Assembly: GCA_001566295.1 (NCBI GenBank)
Contig: KQ964247.1
Coordinates: forward strand, 1,364,001-1,428,000
From: Microdochium bolleyi
Taxonomy: Eukaryota > Ascomycota > Sordariomycetes > Xylariales > Microdochiaceae
Length of the DNA stretch: 64,000 bases
Direction of reading: 5' to 3'
Both the position numbers and the translations under genes were made by a program. The notes below the pieces were generated by a model. The model saw only the letters and a program-made list of their open reading frames with translations. It was not told where the DNA came from and did not search any database. Shown one piece after another: positions 11,657-24,005 of this stretch (positions are counted from its first letter, which is position 1; each line of letters begins with the position of its first letter).

Positions 11657-12659
11657 ATATTCGATTCCGGGTTTTGCCTTTGGATTGCAGGGTTTGCTGT
11701 GTTTTGTCGTTGCGCGGCCATTGACCAACAGAGATACCAATACAAATTTTTGATGCTGTCACGCTTGCATGGTCATTAGAAGCAGCTGGGATCGACGAAG
11801 CTTTGATGACTGGACTGTACCCTAGGGTAGTCTTGCGGCCGGTCTGCTCGATCCAAAGACCGCGATTCTCGACAGACGATTGTACCACAGGCATCATTCC
11901 GTTGCTTTCCCGGCTTTTTCCAGTCTGAGCATCGGGTTCTGCATCTGTCATCTTCCCCCAGCTGGCTCTCCATGAGGGATTGTCATGAACACTTCCTGCA
12001 GCATCTATCCTTGATCTCTTCTCTGCAGAGGCAATAGGCAATCATATCTGTCGTCCAACGTTGCATCTTGGGTTCCTTGCCAATCTCTCTTAGGTGCACC
12101 TCTGCGTTTGCACACAATTCTGACCTGGCCACGCCTGTCACATCTCCAGGGCAACAACACTGCGGAAGGGAGACGACTGCACCTTCCTCCACTACACAAA
12201 AGGCAGTCCTCGTAGGCCAACAGGGCAAGCACCCTCTTCTTCTCTTCTTCAACTTCAGTATTGTGCATCACTGCGATACCAACCCCCCCTCTCGTTTGAC
12301 ATAACAACAGCATCAGCAGCATCCTGAAGTCAAGTAAGTCATCCTCGATCTTGATTCATCTTCATCTTTCTCCAGATATGCCCATGGCCTGTTCCTTCCC
12401 GACCTTTATGCAACCACGATTCTGGAGCACTGGTACATCTTCCACTTCACCACTACTTCCCACTAAGGCTTACACACACTTCCTTCCACCACTTGCCACG
12501 GAAGTCCACGTCCTCTCTTCAGGACAACAGTGCTACTTGCCAGCATCATCACCACTCCTTCTCTTCCGAAGCCCAACAACCCATTGTCATACCTCAAGTC
12601 TGCCATATCTCCATCACCGTACCTGCTGACTTGCGACATCTCAGATCAGCACACTAGCC
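11657..12659. other. Intergenic region with pyrimidine-rich leader of the helicase gene
   Basis: The first part should carry the ipi1 3' end. From about 12200 to 12640 the plus strand is rich in C and T with many CTTC, CATC and ACCA runs, which is typical of the 5' leader and promoter of highly expressed fungal genes. ORFs here (such as 12351-12629) follow from that bias and lack family character. No gene seen. Confidence 0.55.
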
Positions 12660-14593
12660 ATGTCTGCGACCCTACAAGCCCATGGCGATACCGCCAATGG
12701 AGACGCCAACGTGACTTCCGGAAACTGGGTCCGAAAGACCAACTTCAACTACGAGGCCAACGAGGACGGTGTCAACTGGGAACACAACGCCCGTGTCTAC
12801 GAATGGGATGGCGACGCTGGCGAGATTGGCCCGGAGCACCCAGAGCTGGAGGCCGTCTTGTTCGGCGACTCTACTGAGCGTGGTGGTCAAGGCATAAACT
12901 TCTCTGCGTGAGTTTCCACTTACATCTAACTCACCTTCAACTCACATTAACATCAAACACCTTCCCGCAGCATCTCCAGCATCAAGGTGGAATTGGAGAG
13001 CCCGCAAAAGGTGCCTCCCATTGTCAACTTTGAGACTGCTGGTTTGCATCCGGCTATGCTCAGGAACATTCAGCTGGCCGGATACACAACTCCAACCCCG
13101 ATCCAGATGTACAGCATCCCCGCCATCACTCAAGGACACGACCTGATTGCCGTTGCACAGACCGGTAAGTAAACCATATTTCACCCCCTTCGGCAGTGGA
13201 CAGTCATGTGGCCAGTCTTGCTGACAACACGCCAACCAGGTTCCGGCAAGACTGCAGCCTACCTCGTCCCAGTCATCAGCAAGTTGATGGGAAAGGCCAA
13301 GCAGCTATGTGCGCCTCGGCCGACTGCTCAGGACTTCCGTGAGGGTTGCGCAAACCCTGTCACCGCCGAGCCCCTCGTGGTCATTGTCTGTCCGGCTCGT
13401 GAGCTGGCTGTTCAGATCTTCAATGAGGCCCGGAAGTTCTGTTACCGCAGTATGCTGCGTCCCTGCGTTGTCTACGGTGGAGGCCCTATCCGCGATCAGA
13501 TCGCACAGCTCCAAAAGGGCTGCGATATACTGATCGGCTCCCCAGGCCGACTGGTGGACTTGATGGAACGGCAAGGTGTCCTCTCCCTGCGCCGCGTCAA
13601 GTACATCGTCATCGACGAGGCCGATGAGATGCTTGATGCGGACTGGGAGGACAAATTTAACAAGATCATGTCAGGTGGTGGTAAGTCGTCTCACTCCTTG
13701 CCGCTTGTTCGATGGCTGACTTTCTGCAGAGCAGGACGACGGTGACATCAAATACATGATGTTTTCGGCCACCTTCCCGGCCGCCGCTCGCCAGCTGGCG
13801 CGGGAGCATCTGGCTGAGGATCATGTTCGCATTCGTGTTGGCCGCATCGGCTCAACGCACGCCAACATCCTGCAGGACGTCGTCAATGTTCAGCGCGACA
13901 TGAAGAAGCAGGCCTTGTTGGACCTTCTCATGGCCTCGCCCCCCGAGAGAACGATGGTCTTTGTCAACAGCAAGCATGCCGCTGATGAGGTTGATGATTA
14001 CCTCTTCAACAATGACATGCCGTGCACATCCATGCACGGCGATCGCACCCAGCGTGAGCGTGAGGACGCAATGCGCAGTTTCCGCTCCGGAGAGACGCCA
14101 ATCATGGTTGCGACCGCTGTTTCGGCGCGTGGAATCGACGTCCGCAATGTCATGCATGTGATCAACTACGATCTGCCCAGCATGGAGCACGGCGGTATTC
14201 AAGAGTACATTCATCGCATTGGTCAGTCTAGATGCCTCGTGGTGTCTCATCTTGAGACAGTATATGCTAACTCTTCGAAACTTAGGCCGCACTGGTCGAA
14301 TTGGCCACGAGGGCCGAGCCACCTCCTTCTACAACGATCGGAACGAGGACATTGGCCCACTCCTGACCATGACTCTGCTGGAGACAGGACAACAGATTCC
14401 AGACTTCCTGGCTGGCTTTGTTCCTGAAAGTTTCGTCCCTGGTACTGATGGCTTGGCCAAGCTTCACTTCGACGACGACTCGGATGACGAGGTTGACCCG
14501 TCTAACGACGCCGCCGCCGGCATCACCGGAGGTGGCGATGGTTGGGGGGTTCCCGCGGAGACCCAGCAGCCCGTGGTCACTGACGCATGGTGA
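12660..14593 (+). CDS. DEAD-box ATP-dependent RNA helicase (Ded1/Vasa-like)
   Basis: ATP-driven RNA unwinding enzyme of helicase superfamily 2. Five exons: 12660-12907, 12971-13164, 13240-13680, 13730-14221, 14286-14593, with introns of 63, 75, 49 and 64 nt, all GT..AG. Product 560 aa. Seen in order: Q motif region GYTTPTPIQ (~120-128), motif I AQTGSGKT (145-152), Ia PARELAVQ, SPGRL, DEAD (273-276), SAT (307-309), motif V VATAVSARGID (421-431) and HRIGRTGR (456-463). Intron 2 cuts the Walker A motif. The tail is acidic then Gly-rich, ending in VVTDAW, without the long RGG regions of Ded1. The N-terminal NWVRKTNFNYE plus ARVYEWDGDAGEIGPE block is not part of the core. The closest group is Ded1/DDX3/Vasa by motif spelling, but motif V differs (usually ATDVAARGLD). 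Translation initiation or mRNP function would be inference. Confidence 0.93.
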
Positions 14594-15203
14594 AGTCTTC
14601 GTGTATGAAGCGCCGCATTGTGCTGTGCAAGTCGAGAGGGTCAACTGGACGCTGAACAGACAACTATTTGCCAAGAGATGATCTTCATGTAATGTGGTGT
14701 CTTGCATATTTGCAAGCTCGGAGCCACTTCATTGATGTTCTCGATAGATGCTCAGGCCCAAGTAGAGAATGTCGCAAGGAGGTCTAGACACAACCCAAGA
14801 GCCTGTGCTGCGCTGTTGCGCTTGAAACGAGTCCCGAAGCTCAGCTCTCGTGAGATCGCTATGGTCGCGGCGGCTTCTGTTGTGAACACGTAATTCTTTT
14901 GACGAATGGTCCTGCTACGACTGCAATACTGAGTATTTTATGGCATGCACCAGCGCGGAAGTGGCCCTTCCAAAGGAACAGCCAGTCGCACAGCCTGGCC
15001 AACAATATCGTGAAACCTCATTCTTCATTTCGGGGTCGTTACAAGTCATGATCTATATAGTGTTTTCCTTTTTCGCCTTCTTCTCATGCGCCAGCTGACT
15101 GAGATCAGCATCGAGCCGCGGAGAGCCACACGCACGCGTGCCTTCCATCATCTTTTATTTTCCTCCTCTGTACATCCCTTCAATAGTGCCGCCGGCATCA
15201 TCA
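14594..15203. other. Convergent intergenic region
   Basis: Lies between the 3' ends of the helicase gene (+) and the lactone oxidase gene (-), so it should hold both 3' UTRs. An ORF at 14702-14893 (+) has no recognisable character. No RNA gene or repeat seen. Confidence 0.5.
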
Positions 15204-16811
15204 TCACCGCCGCGCGCCAGGAACCGCCTGCTCGACCATGACGCCGCCGCTCCACAGCTTCTCGGAGCCCAGCTCGATCTCCTCGCAGGCGAGCATGGCC
15301 GTGTTGTCCGCGGGGAGCACGTGGTGCCGGTGCCACGGCCCGACAAACATGCCGCCGGGGTCGGCCTCGTCGCGGACCTTGCGCCAGGCCGCGAGGTCGG
15401 CGCCGTACATGGCCTCGATCTCGCGGCTCGTGCAGTCAAAGTTCTTGGCCCAGTGCGGGCGGCCGCCCATGTCGCGCATCAGCCACTCAAAGGCCTCGTA
15501 GTAGCGCTCGCGGCAGGGCGGGTCGGCGTGGTAAGGGCGGTAGAGGGTCGCGTTGAGATACAGGGTGGGGCCGTCGGTGCAGGTCGGGTCCAGGAACGGC
15601 CTGCTGGCCTCGCCCGGGTTGGCCACGACCTTCTCCCGCAGCGGGTTCTCGGCCGAGGTGTCGGACACGCGCACCTCGATGGGGGCGTGCACGTACAGGC
15701 CCTCGGCGGAGAAGGGGATGCCGTGCGGGACGTAGTCCGGGTCCTCCGGACGCAGCTGGTTGAGCCAGCTGCTCATGCGGCGGAGGAACTCTGGGCCCTT
15801 GGCGAGGGGGATCGCCCACTCGTTGACGAACTGCGAGTACAGGCAGTTCATGAGCAGCGCCTTTGTGCCCTGCTGCACGGCCGCCGAGGTCGTGCCGTTC
15901 TTGAAGCCGTACTGCATGCCGAAGACGAACCACTCGACCCAGGGCAGGATCTGGGGCACGTACTGGCCCAGGTACAGCAGGTTGTGGTAGACGTAGTAGC
16001 CGAGGCGGCCGTCGTAGTACGACGTGGGCGGGTCGCGGCGGGGCTCCGTGGTCTTGGAGGCGGACCAGGTGACGGCGCGGCGGGTGTAGGGGAACCACCA
16101 GACGCGGACGAACTCGGCGTGCGTCCAGAGATCCGCCTTCTCCCAGCGGGTGAGCATGCTGCGGTCCGTGTCGACGACCTGCTGCCAGGCGAGGGTGTAG
16201 GCAGGGACGGCGCGGAAGGTGACCTCGGTGATGATGCCGATGGCGCCCAGGGAGAGGAGGGAGGCACGGAAGAGGTCCGGGTTATCCTGGGCGGAGCAGT
16301 ACCGAGTGGAGCCGTCGGCGAGGGTGACGCGCAGCGCGAGGATGTCCTCGGAGACGAGGCCGTGGCGGAGGCTGGAGCCGTGGGTGCCCGTCGAGATGAC
16401 GCCGGCGATGGACTGCTCGTTGATGCTGCCCAGGTTGGGCATGGCGAAGCCGCGGTGGTCGAGCCACTCGCAGAGCTGGTAGAGGCGGATGCCGGACTGC
16501 ATGACGACGACGCCGGTGGCCTCGTCTAGGGAGAGGATGCGGTTGTAGCGGTCGAGGTTCACGAGCCAGGACGAGGTGCAGGTGAGGGAGCTGGGGGAGT
16601 GGCCGGAGCCGGTGGTGGTGACACGGCGGCGGCACTTCGCGGCGAGCCTCGTGATCTTCTCGACCTCGGCCAGCGACTCGGGCTGGACGTAGAGCTCCGG
16701 CCGCGAGGCAAACGTCTTTGCCCACGTCTGGTGCACATGGCCCGGCTTGGCCCGGAACGGCACATCGGGCTGCGCATCGCCGGCCACGGCGGCGGCGAGG
16801 ACGGGATCCAT
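15204..16811 (-). CDS. alo1: D-arabinono-1,4-lactone oxidase
   Basis: FAD enzyme that oxidises D-arabinono-1,4-lactone to D-erythroascorbate, the last step of the fungal vitamin-C-analogue pathway; the yeast enzyme is mitochondrial. Single exon, 535 aa, close to the family length. The FAD-binding half is clear: VTTTGSGHSPSSLTCTSSWL at 64-83 with the His of GSGHS (71) at the position of covalent FAD attachment in the family, then GSINEQSIAGVISTGTHGSS. The ALO domain follows, including AEFVRVWWFPYTRR and the C-terminal HWAK motif at 453-456 in GRPHWAKNF. I chose the ATG at 16811 because conserved sequence begins just after it. The frame is open upstream to another ATG at 16985, which would add 58 residues rich in Pro and Ser; this could be a targeting extension but is not needed. 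A 463-aa open frame on the other strand is a GC-driven shadow. Confidence 0.95.
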   Translation of the reverse strand: MDPVLAAAVAGDAQPDVPFRAKPGHVHQTWAKTFASRPELYVQPESLAEVEKITRLAAKCRRRVTTTGSGHSPSSLTCTSSWLVNLDRYNRILSLDEATGVVVMQSGIRLYQLCEWLDHRGFAMPNLGSINEQSIAGVISTGTHGSSLRHGLVSEDILALRVTLADGSTRYCSAQDNPDLFRASLLSLGAIGIITEVTFRAVPAYTLAWQQVVDTDRSMLTRWEKADLWTHAEFVRVWWFPYTRRAVTWSASKTTEPRRDPPTSYYDGRLGYYVYHNLLYLGQYVPQILPWVEWFVFGMQYGFKNGTTSAAVQQGTKALLMNCLYSQFVNEWAIPLAKGPEFLRRMSSWLNQLRPEDPDYVPHGIPFSAEGLYVHAPIEVRVSDTSAENPLREKVVANPGEASRPFLDPTCTDGPTLYLNATLYRPYHADPPCRERYYEAFEWLMRDMGGRPHWAKNFDCTSREIEAMYGADLAAWRKVRDEADPGGMFVGPWHRHHVLPADNTAMLACEEIELGSEKLWSGGVMVEQAVPGARR

Positions 16812-18444
16812 GGTGCTGGAGGAAGAGGAAGAGCAGGACCCGACTGGAAGCCTGGGCGTGCCGTGTGTGTCGGCACTTGAGGGTATTTCGGGCTCAGCAG
16901 TCGTCTGCAGTGGAGCTGGTGGAATTCGTCTGGTGGGCAAAAGCAAGCATGGGATTCTTGATATCGGCGCTAGGGAGTTCAGCATCTTATCTTGCGTGCT
17001 GGTGTCAAAGTGGGGCCCGGCCGCATGCCAGTGTCAGTGCCAGGACCCGAGCCGGGTGCCTCCATCAGCTTTGTCAAGGCCAGTTGCATCAGGTTCTGTC
17101 GGGACTGTCCTGTCGGCCGAACGTACGATATCGAGCCTGAGGTCGGGGCTGGTCACGCCCAGGCATGGCCGCTGATAACGATGCAAGCGACTGGTAATGA
17201 CGCCTTCGATATCCGGGCGTCACCTGGTGACAAGGTATCCCACTAATCGGCCGCTAGACTAGTTGCTGTCGCCCGCGGCAGCTCCCGAGAGTGTCGGCAA
17301 TGTCTTGTTAGGCGAGCATCTCCACTCATGGCTCGCCGATCAGTAAGGACAATGCATAGCTTGGGCAATATAGACAAGTCACCGCGTGCCATGAGCATTC
17401 GGGGAACATCATTTTTGACAACAGAAAAAGCCGCCGTGAGAGCTCGACCTTGGGGGCTGCAGAGACCCCTGCATGATCGTCACACACGTGCTGACAATGG
17501 GCCTGCCACGACCAGCAAATCAGCGGCGGTGCCGACCTCTCCTCAGCGGCAAGTGAAGCACCTCGTGCTCGGGTATGTGACCCGGGTCGCGCTCCAAATG
17601 TTTGCGCTGTCATCACTGCGAGGACGCAAATAAGGCTCAGTATTTGTTGCACAGAAAGATGGTCATCGTGCTAAAGATTCTCTGCGCCTCGCCGGGATGG
17701 TTCCCTTCATTGTGTTGTGATGCTGTCTTGGACAGCCTTGATAGGGTTCGAGTTTGGGTATCAACAGAGACCAGTGGAAAGAACGGCCTGACCAAACAGC
17801 CAGCGCCTGGTGCGATCCCGAAAGACAGGCTTGCTCGTGCGGAACTGCGAAGGTGACGCCAACTAAACAGATAAACAGGTGCCAGCAAACAGCCGGAAAT
17901 AATTAAAAAGAGAAAAGTACAAGGATTTTGGTCATGACGAGTCGTAAATGGGTCGGAAAATAAAGGAACGAGCCGTCGGTGCCGAGCTGACAACCGCGAC
18001 CGGCGAGCTCAGAGTCCTATACAAATAGCCGTGAGGCTGTTTTCTTTTTATGCCAGCCGCGAGGCCCTCTTTCTTGATATGTGTTTTCCGGCGTGAATTT
18101 TCGTGTACATGTTCAAACATAGTGATGTCGATGTCAGCAGTAGCACAAGCTACTGATATGAGTCGCCCGAGCTTGTTGATCGGGCATGTGGGGACCGTTG
18201 CTGGAGAAGCAATGCGCCCAGCTCTTCGTGAAGTGGCCATTGGGCTTACGTGGTGACCGAGATCAGCGGTCATGCAAACTGAGCCGCAGCTTGTTGCGAG
18301 GGGCTGTGATGTTGCATCGCTGCACCCTGCACGGCCTGTGTGGGCGTTTGAGCATCAAAGTGTGGGCACCCGGTTTCTTGGATGTCGGGATATGATCGAC
18401 GAAAGTCTGTTGAGACAGCCCGGCGTTGCAGACATGGTGATTTA
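16812..18444. other. Intergenic region, no gene assigned
   Basis: Contains the promoter of the lactone oxidase gene and the 3' flank of the coiled-coil gene. ORFs at 17326-17652 and 17637-17993 (both -) overlap others in all frames and look like chance. A short A-rich run lies near 17902-17916. Nothing else recognised. Confidence 0.5.
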
Positions 18445-18987
18445 CTAGTGGCGATGGCGGCGACCGGATGAGCCGCTCTCATGGCGGCTTGAATGGCCGT
18501 GTCGATGTGAGTGAGAGTGGCTGTGATGCTCGCGTTCTCGGCGAGACGGAGTCTGCTCGAGCTCTCGCTCCAGGTCCTCGACTCGGCGGCGTTGCCCCTT
18601 GACTATGTCTTTGATATGCGCAATGCGGTCGAAGTCGACCTCGAGCTCGTCCATCTCAGCCATGATGTTCTGAAAGCGTGCGATCTCGGCATCGGCATTG
18701 TCTACGAGATTCCCTGCGCGGTCGTATTGCTGGAGGGTGACAATGGAGCTCTGTTCACTAAGATACTCGATCCGCTGCTGGATCTGCTGCATGAGCCGGT
18801 CAAGATGTCGTGATAGCGCAGCGAGACTCGAGCTGTCGAGGAGGAGGAGACCTTGCGAAGATGCGCGGCTGGCAGCGCGGGACGATGACGAATTGGCCTG
18901 GGTCTGGTGGAAGCGCAGGAGCTGCACCTCGTCATCGGTAAGGCCCAACTGCGTGTCAGGAACTGTGTTGGCTTCGGTCGACGGCAT
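18445..18987 (-). CDS. Small coiled-coil protein with His-rich tail, function unknown
   Basis: Intronless, 180 aa. The sequence behaves like a real protein: a short acidic N-terminus ending in TDDEVQLLRFHQTQ, a Ser/Ala segment (SSSSRAASRASSQGLLLLD), a long predicted helical and coiled-coil region at about 55-150 with regular Leu/Ile/Val spacing (ALSRHLDRLMQQIQQRIEYL; DADAEIARFQNIMAEMDELE), then a tail of repeated His-Ser and Arg-His dipeptides. I do not firmly recognise the family. Size, the LLRFHQ plus SSQGLLLLDSSSLAAL layout and the single helical core remind me of small BLOC-1-like subunits (CNL1/Snapin type) of endosome biogenesis, but that is a weak suggestion. The His-rich tail could bind metal or simply be disordered. 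The start at 18987 is the first ATG of the frame. Confidence 0.75.
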   Translation of the reverse strand: MPSTEANTVPDTQLGLTDDEVQLLRFHQTQANSSSSRAASRASSQGLLLLDSSSLAALSRHLDRLMQQIQQRIEYLSEQSSIVTLQQYDRAGNLVDNADAEIARFQNIMAEMDELEVDFDRIAHIKDIVKGQRRRVEDLERELEQTPSRREREHHSHSHSHRHGHSSRHESGSSGRRHRH

Positions 18988-21900
18988 GCCTACTGCAGAC
19001 GCCGCGCCGCGCGCTCAATCGTGGCGGCGTGCGTAAATATTTATGGGCAACAGCACGGCGATCGTGTTTCGGCGCTGCAGGTATTGATTGGGGAGAGCCA
19101 GAGGCCGCGGCCCGGGGAGACTGCGAGGTCGGACACGTTTGGCGGCGATGGCAAGGAACGGCGACCAGGCAGAGGATGACGGGTCGGTCGAGGTATACGG
19201 GTTCTCTGTGATGAAGCATCGAGGATGACGGCGCTCTGAACCTCATTGTCTCGGGTTGACGGCCACAGATGGATTCATTGTCTCTGAGGCACGGTGCCTG
19301 TCAAACGGGTAGCCGAGGAAAGCAACTCGACTGCTCGGCAGCACTGGCAACAAGCGCGCGCACCGCCAGGGTCCGGGCTGAGCAATGATCGCGAAGGCTC
19401 GCTCGTGAGGGCCGTGCTGTGATTGTTGCGACGTAGGGGAAACGCGTGCTGCGTAAGAGGGAGTGGGAGAGATGCAGACTGCTGGGAGCCTAAGAGCGAG
19501 GGCGGCAGGGCCGGGGTTCCTGGCTACCTCAGACGTCAGGGTGCAATGGCATCCACTCTGGAACTGGGGTTTGCTGGTTCCGGTGGGTTCGGGGCGGATG
19601 AGGTTTGGTGATACCACGGCATGGCATGGAGGCGCGGGCAGTGGGCAGCGGGCAGCGGCAAAGAAGTTACTGCGTCCGCTTCGGAGTAGGGACACGGCGG
19701 CGCACCCACACCAGAGAGCCACTCGCGGCGCTGCACACCACCACCAACCACAGGCGGGCAGTACCTTCCCCATCTTGCTGCCGCCCACGCCGCCTGGGAC
19801 GTTCCATCCGCACACCCATTCTCTCCATCGCCTCCTCTCGCACTCGTCCCGTCACAGAGCTGGCCGGCACGTGCGAGGCATTTCATGAATCCGCATGGTT
19901 ACCTGACCTGTCCCCGTCCCTCCCCTTTTCGCTCACGGCATTACCGACAAGATCTTTTGCATGGACTTGGACTCGGAATTGGACTCAGGCCGGCTCCGCG
20001 GATAACCAGCCACTACCGTTGATCCATACATGACCCCAGCGGGCGCTCTCGTGCCCGTGCGATTGGATGCCATGGCGCCGGATACATGCTGCGCGAGAGA
20101 CAATCGCCGTGCCCAAAGACCGAGTGCCCGCTTCCTCACGCAGACTCTCAGCCCGTGCCCAATCGCGTCGCGCGCCCGGTAGGGTGCCCGGTCCAGGTCC
20201 CGGGGTGCTTCTGCATGCTGTACCCAGCCCGCTGGGTAGGATGGAGCACATCCGACTGGGGTCCGCTGCCCGTTGCTGCAATCAACAGAGTGTCACGAGG
20301 TCCGTCGAATTTCCAGAACGAACATGGAAGCCTCGGCTACGCAGTCGTCTCGAGAGAAGCCCTTGGTACATCATTATAAGTCTTTCTTGCGAGGACCCAA
20401 AGCCGGATACCGTCCTTGCAGTGAAGTGTCGACCGCGTAGCCGTGTGGCCGTCAGGACTTCTGTCGATGGCTTCCCGTCGAGCCATCTGATAACTGTTGG
20501 GCACCCAGCCAAGCAGGGATGCAACCTCTTCCGGCTACGGCCTGTGGCGCTAGTGTTGACCCAAACTTAACCACAACGAGACAATGGCGCTTTGTTCGAT
20601 TTGTCTCAATCCCATGTTCCAGATCGCGTGTCGCAAGTGGTGTGATGTCAGTCGCACATAACAAAGATCATGCTACTTGACAGCATACGGCGTCCGTTGA
20701 GGGGAGATTCGAAGCACCTGGGCGATGTGGCTCTGTGTTTGCCCCTTCATGCTGGCACAAGAACCAAACTCGGTCTCAAGACTGATCACACCAAACCATC
20801 AGGTCCATGCGAGTTTTGTGTTTTTGCTTTTTCAGATAGTACGAAAATATAGCTGAAGTCAGCTATTGCATCGTTAGTCTTGCGCTCGTAAACACTAGAC
20901 TACCTATGAGCTTCGTGCCAAGAGAACAGGCTGGGTTACGCAACCACAGCCAGCCGAGACGGTCGGTCTTGGTCTTTCAGCTGGACTATCCGCTCTTGAC
21001 GCACGACGCCCAGCAGCGAGACAGCAGAGGTCTCCAGCAGAAGGACATTTGCCATCTGCTGCTCTGCTCTTCATCCCCGGTCTCAGCCGCACACGAAACA
21101 CATTTCAGATCGCTGGAAATTGTATCCTTAGACGCGTCTGAGAAGGTCAGATTGTGCTCAGCTGCTCATCGTACAACATCCACACAAGATACGATTGACT
21201 GACTGTTACACCATGAGCGTAGCAGCGCAGCCCTCTGGCAGTGTTTTAGGCTGCAGGTACGTCTATTCGAGGCTAAATCACCTGAGAAGTGAGTGCCTCT
21301 ACCAAACTTTTCTTCCGCCTCCTATTTCCCCTCAATGCCTGGACGTCAGCTATGTATCAACATGGCACAGCGGCCAGATGCACTGCTCAAGAAGAGCACA
21401 ACATCGTCTGCAATGTTCGAAACATATTCCAGACAAGGTATACCGTTGGGTCCCTCGCTCGAGGTCGGAAGGACCGTAGCGATCGAGCTATTGACGATCG
21501 ACCACATATTCTATCTCTTAGCCGCGACCATTCGCCATGACAGGTCAGCTTTCCAGCAGCATGTTAGTCGCGGGCCCTGGGTCTATCACAGCTTCGGACG
21601 TCCTGTTGCGGCTTCGCAGCCACATTGCATTGAATGTGCATGACTCACGGCTCAAAGAGGAGCTCTCTTGCTTTCGCTCCTCAACCTCTGTGAGATCAGC
21701 GAAGATGCTTGATCCGGGCATTTCGGCTCTTCTGGAGCACCTGCGAGTATTTCCCCAGTGGTTCCAGTGCCTACATGGAACCTCCTAGGCTAATCGCGAA
21801 CATACTAGACTGTCGTGGCTATGTATTTTGACTAGCTGCTGATGTCGCCAGTTCTTGCGCTCCATACGGCTACAAGCCTGATAAGTTCTCAAAACGTCGG

Positions 21901-23972
21901 AGCTGGGGTACTTTTGGGATCGTTACACCTTGGTCGAGAGCATCTATATGGATATTTTGCTATAAAAGAGTGATCTCAGGATCCTGTGATCTCAATCCGC
22001 TTGGCTCCCATTTGAGCCACGGGAAGTTCTGCTCTACCAGCTACCGTGGCAGTCCCGAACGTCCGTACACCCGCCAGCTTTGTAACACGGGGATTATGGC
22101 TACTTTATCACGGGAAGCAGACATCAAGCGCTGGGCAGTATGAAACCATGCAGGCAAGGATGATGTGTATTGTCAAAGCTCCATGGTATTGAGGGGAAAA
22201 ATCAAGGCAGGATGTGAGCGCGAGTGTAGGAGGCCGAAGCACCAGCAGTACAAGTTTCCAATGTCGCCAGAGCGACTTCAGAGAGCCACATCAAGGCCCT
22301 TCACACATGTTGAACCAGTCGAACGTGTCACTGGCTCTTGCCCCTGAGCGGACAGGGCCTTCAAGTCGTGCCTATTACGTCAGTCTGTACGGCAAGCTGT
22401 GGGGGTTACTCCAGTAATGACAGCGCTCTGGTGTCCGTAATCAGTGGCAGCGACAGTAGCCTCTGGTTGTGCTCGGAAAGGTGTTCCTTCTTTCCGGTCC
22501 AGGCCCTCCCCCTTGGCACAGTCGTGTTGTTGTCTTCAGACTGGACGTCAAGTCATAGAAAGTCGCGCGTCATTTGTTACAGGACCACTCGGTCGTCGAT
22601 TTGAGTTTCACAAATATTATGTATACGGCATGGCCGGACTGGACAGAAAGATGATTTCAGCACAACGCAACAACCCAGGAAGACAACAACTCCAAAGTGC
22701 CGTATCGTAACATCTTTCCCGTGCTGGCGTTGGCCGACTCAAGGACTGGGCAAGCATGGCACAAAGATGCCAGCCATATCTAGAGATCTGCGTACCCAGA
22801 TATCGATCTTGGGTCAGGAAGGGAGGAAAAGGGTTGCTCTGCTCGTACAGTTCTGTCTCCGGGCGGCCAGTTCGTGCTACTCCAGTCCTTCTCTGCACTA
22901 CGGCCGTCCTTTAGGAAGCTTTCTTGGCAATGATTGAAATGTGAATGCTCTCGCACTTGTGACTACGAGAGGGGCTTCAAGCTTGAGACACTCGAGGAGG
23001 ACCGGGCTGGTATCTCCGCCGCCTACAGCAGCGCACCCTCTTGTTCGTAGGGGACATATCTATTGCCCCGTCTGCACAATTCTGGGCGTGAGATGGAATG
23101 TTATGGCAAGACTACGTGCACTAGATTCACTTACAATCGACTGATTTTGATGGGATCTCGTCCATGGCAAGGTGGCAAACAACTAAATTAGACACTACAC
23201 CACATTGACAATACGACGTGTATAATAGGCTAACATAAACGTAGCAACTGTGCCGTGCAAGTCCTCGCTGTCAATGTTGTATCAAGAGAGTCTCATCCTG
23301 CAGAGAGTACTCTCCCGGTGCATGAGCATTTCATCCTGTGGACACCGAGCTCGACTTGAGATACAACAGCACTACCGACAACTACTTGCATAGTTCATTA
23401 AGCACCTCATCCGCACTTCCGAATCTAACGCCGGGACGGGCGGGAACACCTGGCCTGGGACCGCCGAGTGCCAACACCACATCGCATCGCCCTCGTTCCA
23501 GAGCAACGAGGTACTTGTCACTTGCAACCATGACCACAATGACATTAGCTTCAAAACAGCCTCACGATGGCACATGTGATGTCCCGACGTCAGCACTAAC
23601 CAACCGTGAATCGGACACGACCGCCCTCCACAATGCTTCCCCGTGAACGTACATGTAAACAACAGGCAAGAATCGTCCACAGCATGAAAGTAAACAAATC
23701 ACGGGCACGCCTCACCAGGATATCCCTGCCTCCTTGACAGCACACCCTCTCGTCCCTATGCAGCAACACATACCTTCTAGAAGCCAACACACCGCAAAAA
23801 CGCACGCACGCACAGATAAAAGCACTGGACGCACGCCCCGTGAGTGAAGCAGTCGCATGAATCGCAAGTCCCATAATATCACAGACCGGATGCCCAAGCG
23901 CCGCGGGATGATCTCCTGGTGCATGAAGAAGCTCGAATTTGACATTGCCTCTACCCCCAAGTGAATCCTTCC

Positions 23973-24005
23973 AGAACCCTTCTAGAGCCCTTCTAGCACC
24001 CTTCT
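23973..24005. repeat. 11-bp tandem repeat, 3 copies
   Basis: Three copies of AGARCCCTTCT (the third AGCACCCTTCT), followed by C/T-rich sequence with further CCCCTTCT words to about 24060. Lies in the desert 3' of mtfA. Confidence 0.8.

Noticed and set aside
15138..16529. 463-codon plus-strand ORF
   Set aside because: Exactly antisense to the lactone oxidase gene. High GC at third positions removes stops on the complementary strand; the translation is a Val/Gly/Arg/Leu-rich artefact.
21966..22060. Possible transfer RNA on the minus strand (GGTAGCTGGTAGAGC)
   Set aside because: An A-box-like word is present, but no B box (GGTTCRANTCC) follows at the right distance and no cloverleaf forms.
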